A DNA stretch of 64,000 nucleotides from JANJTB01 sp032027125 (GTDB lineage: Bacteria > Bacteroidota > Ignavibacteria > Kapaibacteriales > UBA2268): NCBI GenBank assembly GCA_032027125.1, contig JAVSMQ010000001.1, positions 353,727-417,726 of the forward strand, in the 5' to 3' direction. Under the pieces are notes generated by a model. That model had not been told where the DNA came from. It saw only the letters and a program-made list of their open reading frames with translations, and did not search any database. Within the stretch, counting starts at the first letter, position 1. Each line of letters opens with the position of its first letter. Positions 16,870 to 24,432 of the stretch are shown piece after piece. A program made the translations under genes and the position numbers.

Positions 16870-18177
16870 CTAAGCTGATACAAGTTTCATACCTAAATTG
16901 CTTGCTTTTTTATTTAATATGCGTATCAAATTTTTCTTATAACTTTCTTCATATTGTTTTAATCCTATTTCTACATATTCTAGACCCTTTGTTAGAAACA
17001 AATAATAAAGAACTGCAAGCTTTCTTGCGGTTGCTTTTATTGCGACTTTATGACCATGTTTACTTTTAAGTCGGTTATAAAAACCTTTCAAGGCTAAATG
17101 TTTACTATTGGCAATACTTAAAGCTGATTCCCTAAATATTTGACCTGCCAATGTCTTGATTTTCCATTTTCCTCTCTTTTTGCTTTTACCTGACTGATTC
17201 ATTCGTGGAGATAAACCTAAATAGCTTACAAAATGTTTATATGTTGGCCATCTACTCAAATCAGTTCCTAACTCAGAAACGAGTTTTAAGATTGTCTTAT
17301 CACAAAAACCCGGCAATATTACTGCATTCTTTCCACCGTTTAATTGAACAAGTTGTGAATGTAAATTTTGTATTTTAGGTTGATTATGACGAGCCGGATT
17401 AGGATTACTTTCAGGGGGAGCCGGTAGTTGCCTGGTTATTTCTGATAACAAAATTTCGATTCGTTTATCACAATCTAATATCTGTTTTTGGAAGAATTTG
17501 TATTCTTCATATGATTGCTCTAATAAAAAAATATATTCGCTTTTATAATTTCCGATTAGGGAGGATATTACTTCTAACTGTTTCTTGCTTTTGATTCTTG
17601 TATCACATAAATTCGATAATTTCTTAGCATCACGCTCACCGGAAAGGATTGCCTCTATGATTTTTATTCCGCTGACACCTTTTATATCGCTTATTACATT
17701 ATGCAATTTGATATTCATTAATTCAAATGCACGTTGCATTCTTTGGATACAGGTTGATGACGAATCTACATGATTTTCTCGCTGTCTCATGTATGTACGT
17801 AATTCACGAATTGCATCCTTAGGTACAAATGAGGCCCGAAGCAAGCCGCAACTATGTATCTTTTGAAGCCAGCGACTATCCCGAAAATCTGTTTTATGAT
17901 CACCTATGTTCTTGGCGTGGAGTCCATTTACAAGATATATTTCTATACCTACAGACTCTATCATATCATGCAAGGGTAACCATAATACACCGGTTGCTTC
18001 CATTGCTACGCTAGTAATTTTTGAAGATTGTAAATACTTCACCAATTCTGCTAATGATTCAGTATATGTTGAAAATACTTTTACAGTTTCACCATCTACT
18101 GATACGTGCATCTTTTCTGTGCCTATATCTATTCCGGCTGCATTACTACGGATTATAGGTAAACCAGATATTGACAT
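16870..18177 (-). CDS. IS110-family transposase, element 2
   Basis: A second, clearly different IS110-family DEDD transposase (435 residues against 320 for element 1). Acidic residues are Asp17 in GIDIGTEKMHV, Glu60 in MEATGVLW, and Asp97/Asp100 in HKTDFRDSRW. The Tnp20 half has LPGFCDKTILKLVSELGTDL, the SYLGLSPRMNQSGKSKKRGK segment with the catalytic serine region, and the conserved tail KATARKLAVLYYLF. The insertion between the two domains (about 190-290) is longer than in element 1. The frame is intact, so the copy may be active. Translation starts at ATG 18177; a structured leader lies upstream. Confidence 0.93.
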   Translation of the reverse strand: MSISGLPIIRSNAAGIDIGTEKMHVSVDGETVKVFSTYTESLAELVKYLQSSKITSVAMEATGVLWLPLHDMIESVGIEIYLVNGLHAKNIGDHKTDFRDSRWLQKIHSCGLLRASFVPKDAIRELRTYMRQRENHVDSSSTCIQRMQRAFELMNIKLHNVISDIKGVSGIKIIEAILSGERDAKKLSNLCDTRIKSKKQLEVISSLIGNYKSEYIFLLEQSYEEYKFFQKQILDCDKRIEILLSEITRQLPAPPESNPNPARHNQPKIQNLHSQLVQLNGGKNAVILPGFCDKTILKLVSELGTDLSRWPTYKHFVSYLGLSPRMNQSGKSKKRGKWKIKTLAGQIFRESALSIANSKHLALKGFYNRLKSKHGHKVAIKATARKLAVLYYLFLTKGLEYVEIGLKQYEESYKKNLIRILNKKASNLGMKLVSA

Positions 18178-18204
18178 TTGAATTTATCCTTATATATATT
18201 TACA

Positions 18205-18365
18205 AAATATTGTAAGCCGAAAGTATAGTGCAAATCAAATGCTCCTAAGCGGGATAACTAAGCTATAAACCAGTTTCTCCAAATTATCAGTGTTGACTTT
18301 CGGAATCAGCCTCAGAAACGGGTACTTTACTCCAGAAAAGTGCCGATCACGTTCTTACAACTATA
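18205..18365 (-). ncRNA. candidate IS110 bridge (seek) RNA, element 2
   Basis: Directly upstream of the transposase, TTGTAAG (18210-18216) pairs with CTTACAA (18354-18360) and encloses two further stems: CCGAAAGT (18217-18224) with ACTTTCGG (18296-18303), and GGTACTTT (18321-18328) with AAAAGTGCC (18336-18344). The outcome is a closed multi-loop of about 150 nt with one large and one small internal loop. That matches the two-loop plan (target-binding and donor-binding loops) known for IS110-group bridge RNAs, and the location upstream of the transposase is the expected one. The guide sequences were not matched to a target. Confidence 0.6.
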
Positions 18366-18383
18366 CAAAATTAACACTTTTTT

Positions 18384-18430
18384 GTCATTCCATTATTAGT
18401 TAAAATTTTTTGATGTCGCCTCAGAATGAC
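18384..18430. repeat. short REP-like palindrome beside IS110 element 2
   Basis: GTCATTC at 18384-18390 and GCCTCAGAATGAC ending at 18430 are the outer parts of the same palindromic family as 11062 and 20799, with a different AT-rich middle. Confidence 0.55.
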
Positions 18431-18543
18431 TTTCTAACAAGTTTTTTCAACGGCATGTAAAGAACATACAAGAAAAGTAAAGAAGAATCTTAAAATAAAA
18501 GTATGTCTTTACAGTTAAAAGGATTTTGGTGATTTACGGATTT

Positions 18544-19521
18544 GAAATGTCAGAGCAAATTTCGAAACAAATTTATGTATCTGCAATTGATATCGGAACT
18601 AATTCTATACACGGCATAATCGCATCAATGGATGCAAAGGGTGCCATGAATGAAATTTCAAGAGACAAAGAATCTATAAGGCTCGGCGGGTCAATGATTA
18701 ACAGAATAATCAGCGATAAAGCCTTAGCAGCAGCAACAGATACTCTTAAAAGATTCAAAAAAGAAGCTGACAAACACTCAGCCGTAATAAAAGCAGTTGC
18801 AACCAGTGCCGTCAGAGAAGCAGAGAACCGAGATGTTTTTGTCAAACATATCAGGGTTCATACCGGAATTGATGTTCAGGTCATTTCAGGTGAGCAGGAA
18901 GGACTTCTTATCTATAAGGGTGTTAATTATGCGTTTCCGATTTTTGATTTCTCAACGCTGATAATTGATATTGGCGGCGGCAGTACTGAAATTATTCTTG
19001 CAAAAAAAGGTGAAATTATATTTTTGGATAGTCTTAAGCTCGGAGCAATACGCACATCAAATCAATTTTTCAAGGAATTTGTAACAGATGAAAAGTCAAT
19101 TCAGAAATGTAAGAATCATATAAAGCAAACCATGGAGAATTCAGTTAAACAAATCCGTGAACTCGGGTTCGATTTTGTAGTCGGAACATCCGGAACTATA
19201 CAGGCTCTGGGTAGAATCGTGCTTTTTTCAAAAAGGAATACATCGCCGGGATTTTTAAATGGGATAACTATAAATTCCATGGATTTTTATAAACTTTTCA
19301 GCAAAATCGAATTATTGGACAGTCCTGAGCAGCGAGCCTTAATTCCGGGTATAGACTTATCGAGAGCCGATTTAATTACAGCCGGTGAATTGATTCTTCA
19401 GAATTTTCTTAACGAATTAAGTATTCCGAAAATGCTTATTTCATCTTATTCCTTGCGTGAAGGAATTATTATTGATACTTTTGAAAAATTATCTATAAAC
19501 AACAGGAATTTTAAAATATGA
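18544..19521 (+). CDS. Ppx/GppA-family phosphatase (short form)
   Basis: Exopolyphosphatase/pppGpp phosphatase of the ASKHA fold. The phosphate-binding loops AIDIGTNSIHGII (near the N-terminus) and LIIDIGGGSTEIILA (about 143-157) are present, with VATSAVREAENR and GTSGTIQALGR in between and after. At 325 residues it is the two-domain form that lacks the C-terminal HD domain of E. coli Ppx. I place the start at ATG 18544 because relatives begin just before the first loop; a GTG at 18526 in the same frame is possible. The stop overlaps the next gene by 4 bp (ATGA), so the two are translationally coupled. Confidence 0.88.
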   Translation, partial: EMSEQISKQIYVSAIDIGTNSIHGIIASMDAKGAMNEISRDKESIRLGGSMINRIISDKALAAATDTLKRFKKEADKHSAVIKAVATSAVREAENRDVFVKHIRVHTGIDVQVISGEQEGLLIYKGVNYAFPIFDFSTLIIDIGGGSTEIILAKKGEIIFLDSLKLGAIRTSNQFFKEFVTDEKSIQKCKNHIKQTMENSVKQIRELGFDFVVGTSGTIQALGRIVLFSKRNTSPGFLNGITINSMDFYKLFSKIELLDSPEQRALIPGIDLSRADLITAGELILQNFLNELSIPKMLISSYSLREGIIIDTFEKLSINNRNFKI

Positions 19522-20339
19522 CAGAAATTAGAAAAAAAGTGAAGGCTGCTGCTGATTATATCAAAAGCAAAGAAAAAGATACCTGCGAAACCGGAATCAT
19601 ACTTGGAACCGGTTTAGGTCAGTTGGTTGAGTCAATTGATATCACCGGCTCAATTCATTATCATGACATCCCGGGATTTCCTGTCTCAACAGTTGAAAGT
19701 CATGAAGGAAAGCTGCTTTTTGGTTATGTCGGCGGGAAGCGGGTAGTAGCCATGCAGGGACGATTCCATTATTACGAAGGATATTCTGCTGCTCAGATTG
19801 CCCTGCCAATTCGTGTAATGCGGGAGTTAGGTGTAAAAACACTATTTGTGTCAAATGCCTGCGGGAGTCTTAATCCTTACATAAAGAAATGCGATTTGAT
19901 GATTATAGATGACCATATAAATCTGATTGGAGATAACCCGCTTATAGGTGAATATGACAGCTATTTCGGACCGCGTTTTGTTGATATGAGCCAGCCTTAC
20001 AGCCAGAAACTGATAGCTCTTGCCGAAGAAATTGCGATGGAATTTAATATTAAAATACATAAAGGTGTTTTTGCCGCGATGAGTGGTCCAAGTCTGGAAA
20101 CCCGAGCTGAATACAGATTCCTTCAAATAATAGGAGCCGATGTTATAGGTATGAGTACAATTCCCGAATGTATTACTGCAAGGCAGATGGGACTGGATGT
20201 TTTTGCAGTCTCGATAATTACTGATGAGTGTTATCCAGATGCACTCAAACCACTTTCAATTGAAGAAATTGTACATTCGGCAAATGTAGCAACACCAAAA
20301 TTAAGCAGAATATTTACAGAGATGATAAAGAGAATCTGA
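19518..20339 (+). CDS. punA: purine nucleoside phosphorylase
   Basis: Trimeric type PNP that converts inosine or guanosine plus phosphate to the free base and ribose-1-phosphate in purine salvage. Characteristic segments are ILGTGLGQLVE (phosphate loop), ESHEGKLLFG, MQGRFHYYEGYS, SNACGSLNP, AAMSGPSLETRAEYR and IGMSTIPE (nucleoside-binding region around residue 209-216). The length of 273 residues is normal. It overlaps the upstream Ppx/GppA gene by 4 bp and the downstream small gene by 1 bp (TGATG), so the three form an operon. Confidence 0.95.
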   Translation: MTEIRKKVKAAADYIKSKEKDTCETGIILGTGLGQLVESIDITGSIHYHDIPGFPVSTVESHEGKLLFGYVGGKRVVAMQGRFHYYEGYSAAQIALPIRVMRELGVKTLFVSNACGSLNPYIKKCDLMIIDDHINLIGDNPLIGEYDSYFGPRFVDMSQPYSQKLIALAEEIAMEFNIKIHKGVFAAMSGPSLETRAEYRFLQIIGADVIGMSTIPECITARQMGLDVFAVSIITDECYPDALKPLSIEEIVHSANVATPKLSRIFTEMIKRI

Positions 20340-20629
20340 TGAATCTTGTTTACTATGAAATAGTCGAAGACTGCATCGAGGCTACAAATGTTTATGATGC
20401 ATATTTGAGTATAATTATTGACGAAAAATTCATCAATTATCTCGGACTTTTGGGCAAATTGGTGTATTATAAAGATTTCGATAAACCGTATTTCAGCGTT
20501 ATTGTACGTGGAAGATATACTATCAAGGGAGTTCAGAATGATGATAAACTCAGAATTCTGCTCCCTGACAGTGCCGGAGTAGAAGACCTCGAAACCATTA
20601 AGAAGTATGTGAACGGATACAAAAATTAG
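20339..20629 (+). CDS. small conserved hypothetical protein after punA
   Basis: A 96-residue protein with no signal peptide or membrane segment. The composition is regular (alternating hydrophobic strands such as YLSIIIDEKF, YFSVIVRGRYTI, and a closing helix DLETIKKYVNGYK), suggesting a small alpha/beta domain similar in layout to DUF4911-type proteins, which I cannot confirm. Its start overlaps the punA stop by one base, so it is coupled to the nucleotide-salvage operon. The function is unknown. Confidence 0.7.
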   Translation: MNLVYYEIVEDCIEATNVYDAYLSIIIDEKFINYLGLLGKLVYYKDFDKPYFSVIVRGRYTIKGVQNDDKLRILLPDSAGVEDLETIKKYVNGYKN

Positions 20630-20798
20630 TAATGAATAGCCGGAGCGACAGACAGAACGTTTTATAAAGCAAACAATTCGTCAAATGAAAAGAAAAATCA
20701 AAACTAATCAGCAGGATGTTAGAAATTCTGTAAAATATGTACGTATATCATATATCCCAAACATTCAAAAACCACCTAACCCCCTTTTTCTCTTTCTC

Positions 20799-20881
20799 CG
20801 GGAATTGTCACTCTGAAGCGGAGCGAAGAGTCCATGATTTCATTAATTAACAGCCTGGATTCTTCGCTTCGCTCAGAATGA
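20799..20881. repeat. REP-like palindromic repeat, copy 2
   Basis: Nearly identical to the copy at 11062-11145; the right arm is two bases shorter (TTCGCTTCGCTCAGAATGA). This copy is not next to a mobile element, so it shows the undisturbed right end of the repeat (AATGAC followed by TC). The surrounding stretch (20630-21218) holds nothing else that I can call. Confidence 0.85.
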
Positions 20882-21218
20882 CTCACCCTTAAGTATTGTA
20901 CTTACTTACATTAATCATCAAGAGATATTTTAAAACATACCCACTGATTTTAAAAATGGGGATTTAGGGGAAACTCTTCATTGCAATGCGTAATTGCAAT
21001 TTACAAATCAATATAATTTTCTTTTTTATTTTAGTCATAGTATCAGTTTTTCTTAATTTAGTAAGAAACAACTAATTTGGTGTTCTTAAAAAAATCAAAT
21101 ATATCAATTTTTGAATATGCTATTCCTTTTTAAATATAAATACATAAAATCTAATGATAATTTCGTATTTTTATTGTTGTTATAATTGCAATTTCAATAT
21201 TTCATGGTAGGATTAATT

Positions 21219-23276
21219 ATGTTTAACATTAAGAGTTTAATAAATATTATGCTTTTATCAGGCTTGATAGTAGGTTTAGCATCATGCAGCGAAAGCAAAA
21301 TAGAAACAGTAAAAGAAGATACCGTTAAGGCTGTGGACTCAACAAATTTTGATTTCACAATCAAGCCGGGTGACGATTTCTTTACTTATGTAAGCGGCAA
21401 CTGGATGAAGAAAAATCCAATTCCTGATGACGAATCACGCTGGTCGGCATTCAACGTTCTTAACAAAGAAAACCAGATGAAACTCAAAACGCTTTTTGAG
21501 GAAGCTGCAAGCGGCACTCACAAAGAAAGCGACTGGGTCAAAATCGGTGATTTCTATTCTTCGGGTATGGATTCCGTAAAGATTGAAGAACAGGGAATTA
21601 AACCTTTAAAACCATATTTCGATAAAATTGACAATTTAAAGAATCCTGCAGAAGTTCAGTCATTTATGGGAGAACTTGTTACTATGGGCATAAATCCTCT
21701 GTTTTATTTAGCAATCGGTCCTGATGATAAGAATAGTAATATGAATATTGCTAATTTATATCAGGGTGGCTTAGGACTGCCGGACAGAGATTATTATTTC
21801 CCTAATGATGATAGAACAAAAAATATTTTAGCAGAATACGAAAAGCACCTTGGCAAGATGTTCGAGCTTTATGGTTTGTCCTCTGCGGATGCTGCGGGCG
21901 CTGCAAAAGTAGTACTGAAAATCGAAACCGAGCTTGCCAAAGCATCTTCTACACGTCTCGAACTTCGCGACCCTGTTAAAAACTACAACAAAATGACATT
22001 GGATGAACTGCAGAAGAAAAGTACAAATTATGATTGGAAGGGCTATTTTTCTGCACTTGGAGTTACCCCCCCTGCTGAAATTAATGTCGGACAACCCAAA
22101 TTTTACGAAACAGTAAGTAATCTTATTAAGAAAGTTTCGATTGAAGATTGGAAAATTTTCTTAAAATGGGCTATTTTAAATGATGCAGCACCCTATTTGA
22201 ATGATGCTTATGCAAATCAGAATTTTGAATTTTACGGTAAAGTTCTGACGGGCAGCAAAACAAATCAAGACCGTTGGAAAAGAGTTCTTAACACCACAAG
22301 TTCAGCTCTTGGTGAGGCTGCGGGTAAAATCTATACTGAGAAATATTTCCCAGCCGAATCAAAAGAAAAAATGCTTAAATTAGTTGGAAATCTGAAAATT
22401 GCACTCAAACAACACATTGAGAATCTGTCGTGGATGAGCGGCGAGACGAAAGCTAAAGCATTAACCAAACTTGAAAAAATCAATGTTAAAATCGGTTATC
22501 CCGACAAATGGAAAGATTATACTTCGCTTAAAGTATCACGCGAAAGTTATATTCTAAACGTATTGAATTCCAGCAAATTCGAAGTAAGAGAAAATCTTGT
22601 TAAAATCGGAAAACCTGTTGACAGAACTGAATGGGGTATGACTCCACAAACCGTCAATGCTTACTACAGCCCAAATATGAACGAGATTGTTTTCCCTGCA
22701 GCAATATTGCAGCCTCCTTTCTTCTATTCTGACGGTGATGATGCTGTAAATTACGGCGCAATTGGAGTAGTTATAGGACATGAAATGACTCATGGTTTTG
22801 ATGACCAGGGTCGTCAATTTGATGCAGAAGGTAATCTTCAGGATTGGTGGACAAAAGAAGACGCTGATAAATTTAATGAAAAGGTAAAAGTCCTTGTTGA
22901 CCAGGCAAATGTATTCAAAATGGGTAATGATGCGACTGTCAACGGCGAACTGACTTTAGGTGAAAATATTGCTGACTTCGGCGGTTTGACTGTTGCACTG
23001 ACAGCACTGAAGAAAGCCCAGAACAACAATGTCGAGACACCGGTGATTGACGGGTTTACTCCTCTTCAAAGATTCTTCATTTCTTATGCACAGGTTTGGA
23101 GACAAAATATCAGACCGGAAGAAGAAATGCGCCGTTTGAAAGAAGATGTACACTCTCCGGGTAATTACAGAGTTAACGGAGCTCTTCCAAATGTTCCGGA
23201 GTTTTATAAAGCATTCGGTATTACATCCGATAACAAACTTTATATGCCTGAAGAAAAAAGAGCATTAATCTGGTAA
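21219..23276 (+). CDS. M13-family metallopeptidase lipoprotein (neprilysin/PepO-like)
   Basis: Zinc endopeptidase of the neprilysin family. I choose ATG 21219 because it gives a lipoprotein signal peptide (MFNIKSLINIMLLSG, lipobox LASC) and follows a TAGGA motif; an upstream TTG at 21186 would spoil the signal. The zinc site is HEMTHGFDDQG with the third ligand in ENIADFGGL, and the C-terminal VNGALPNVPEFYKAFG block is complete. The N-terminal peptidase domain (SGNWMKKNPIPDDESRWSAF) is also present. The length of 685 residues is normal. It probably degrades peptides at the periplasmic or outer-membrane face. A very strong terminator follows. Confidence 0.95.
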   Translation: MFNIKSLINIMLLSGLIVGLASCSESKIETVKEDTVKAVDSTNFDFTIKPGDDFFTYVSGNWMKKNPIPDDESRWSAFNVLNKENQMKLKTLFEEAASGTHKESDWVKIGDFYSSGMDSVKIEEQGIKPLKPYFDKIDNLKNPAEVQSFMGELVTMGINPLFYLAIGPDDKNSNMNIANLYQGGLGLPDRDYYFPNDDRTKNILAEYEKHLGKMFELYGLSSADAAGAAKVVLKIETELAKASSTRLELRDPVKNYNKMTLDELQKKSTNYDWKGYFSALGVTPPAEINVGQPKFYETVSNLIKKVSIEDWKIFLKWAILNDAAPYLNDAYANQNFEFYGKVLTGSKTNQDRWKRVLNTTSSALGEAAGKIYTEKYFPAESKEKMLKLVGNLKIALKQHIENLSWMSGETKAKALTKLEKINVKIGYPDKWKDYTSLKVSRESYILNVLNSSKFEVRENLVKIGKPVDRTEWGMTPQTVNAYYSPNMNEIVFPAAILQPPFFYSDGDDAVNYGAIGVVIGHEMTHGFDDQGRQFDAEGNLQDWWTKEDADKFNEKVKVLVDQANVFKMGNDATVNGELTLGENIADFGGLTVALTALKKAQNNNVETPVIDGFTPLQRFFISYAQVWRQNIRPEEEMRRLKEDVHSPGNYRVNGALPNVPEFYKAFGITSDNKLYMPEEKRALIW

Positions 23277-23295
23277 TCTGATTGCCTAATTATTC

Positions 23296-23332
23296 AAAAG
23301 CCCTTTTCATGGATAATGAAAAGGGCTTTTTG
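23296..23332. terminator. rho-independent terminator
   Basis: A perfect 15-bp stem, AAAAGCCCTTTTCAT (23296-23310) with ATGAAAAGGGCTTTT (23316-23330), a 5-nt loop and a T tail, about 20 bp after the M13 peptidase stop. Confidence 0.9.
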
Positions 23333-23380
23333 TTTATAACTTTAATTTTAAAAAATATATTGGATTATTTGCAGACTGAA

Positions 23381-23806
23381 TTATTCCGCATCAATTATTG
23401 CATTATAATCTATGTTTATATTAATTTTTTTTGTAACAATGTCTCTGATTTGTTTTGCAATCATTATTGATTTTTCAATCTTTTCAGGGGAAAGAAATAT
23501 CGTTTCATTCGGATATCGAACCTCAACAGCATAACTTTGTAACTCTGAAACACTATCGAAATAAATTTCAAAATCGGTATCCTTCCGAACAATTAATTCT
23601 AACAAGTAAACCAAGTCATGTGTATATCTAAAACTGATTGATAAAAAAATTAAATATGATTTTAAATATTTCTCTACAGCTTGCTGACAATGAAATGTTA
23701 CTGTGTCCAAAAACTCCGGAATGTGATGATACGTAATTTTAGCTGTACCTAAATCATGATCACCTTTAATTATCCATTTAACGGCATTTTCAATTAATTC
23801 GTTCAT
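23381..23806 (-). CDS. HEPN-domain protein, MNT-HEPN pair
   Basis: A 141-residue all-helical HEPN protein. The hallmark is CQQAVEKYLKSYLIF followed by RYTHDLVYLLELI. In the best-studied systems the HEPN partner is an RNase toxin with an Rx4-6H site; here the visible site is shortened to RYTH, as in many minimal HEPN proteins paired with nucleotidyltransferases. The MNT partner lies immediately upstream with a 17-bp overlap. The arrangement suggests a toxin/antitoxin unit in which the MNT adenylylates the HEPN protein; the toxic activity in this copy is inference. Confidence 0.85.
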   Translation of the reverse strand: MNELIENAVKWIIKGDHDLGTAKITYHHIPEFLDTVTFHCQQAVEKYLKSYLIFLSISFRYTHDLVYLLELIVRKDTDFEIYFDSVSELQSYAVEVRYPNETIFLSPEKIEKSIMIAKQIRDIVTKKININIDYNAIIDAE

Positions 23807-24110
23807 AAAGAGTTATACTATTATTCAATAATTGATGAACAAAACTATATTTGTCTTTTTTTGATTCTTCAAGTTCGTCAGGTGTATAAACAATCAAGTC
23901 TATCGGAATCATCGAACCAAACAACAATTTTCTAACTAAAGTTGTCCTTTCAGGTCTTGATTTGTCGGTATCTTTAATAATTAACAAATCAATGTCGCTG
24001 TTCTCGTTTGGGTTACCATTAGCGTATGAACCAAACAATATAACCTTATCAGGTGCATAACCGGTAGTAATTTTATGGACAATATCATATATCTCTTGGT
24101 CAGCTATCAT
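23790..24110 (-). CDS. minimal nucleotidyltransferase (MNT) of a MNT-HEPN pair
   Basis: A 106-residue polymerase-beta-like nucleotidyltransferase. The catalytic GSYANG (GSxAxG) and the acidic pair in NSDIDLLII are intact, followed by a third acidic strand PIDLIVYT. Such proteins act as antitoxins that modify the HEPN partner with AMP. It is the first gene of the pair on the minus strand and overlaps the HEPN gene by 17 bp. Confidence 0.9.
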   Translation of the reverse strand: MIADQEIYDIVHKITTGYAPDKVILFGSYANGNPNENSDIDLLIIKDTDKSRPERTTLVRKLLFGSMIPIDLIVYTPDELEESKKDKYSFVHQLLNNSITLYERIN

Positions 24111-24432
24111 TTTTCTTGTTTCATTAAAAATATATTAACAACATTACAAATATACGAATATTGAAACAAAAAAATATTTTAAATTATGTTGATTTAAGAA
24201 TAATAACACGAATAACAAATTATAAAAAAGGCGACAATCACAAACTGACTGAAATATTTAATAAATCAGGATTAATAAAAACTATATGTTTTGATATGAA
24301 TTTCACCTTATATGTCAAAATCAACCAACTTAAATAAATATATAAACTTATGTGAGTTATTTTTTTTCATTAGAACTTTTTTTGTTATTTTTGAATGATT
24401 GTTTTTTACTTATTAAAAAAATTAGTATTATG
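24111..24432. other. AT-rich intergenic region between MNT gene and haem receptor
   Basis: A divergent intergenic stretch of about 320 bp that must hold promoters for both sides. I see no repeat or hairpin of note. A TATTTTTG box near 24384 resembles the Bacteroidota -7 element, but no matching -33 element is at the right distance. An in-frame extension of the receptor to 24352 is not favoured. Confidence 0.4.

Larger units (their letters stand above)
16720..18383 (-). mobile_element. IS110-family insertion element 2 (approximate limits)
   Basis: This covers the transposase and candidate bridge RNA. REP-like half sites lie on both sides: CTTCGTTCCTAATGAC ends at 16718, and a GTCATTC ... CAGAATGAC palindrome occupies 18384-18430. 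The limits are set at these repeats and are approximate, since the family leaves neither inverted repeats nor target duplications. Confidence 0.55.
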
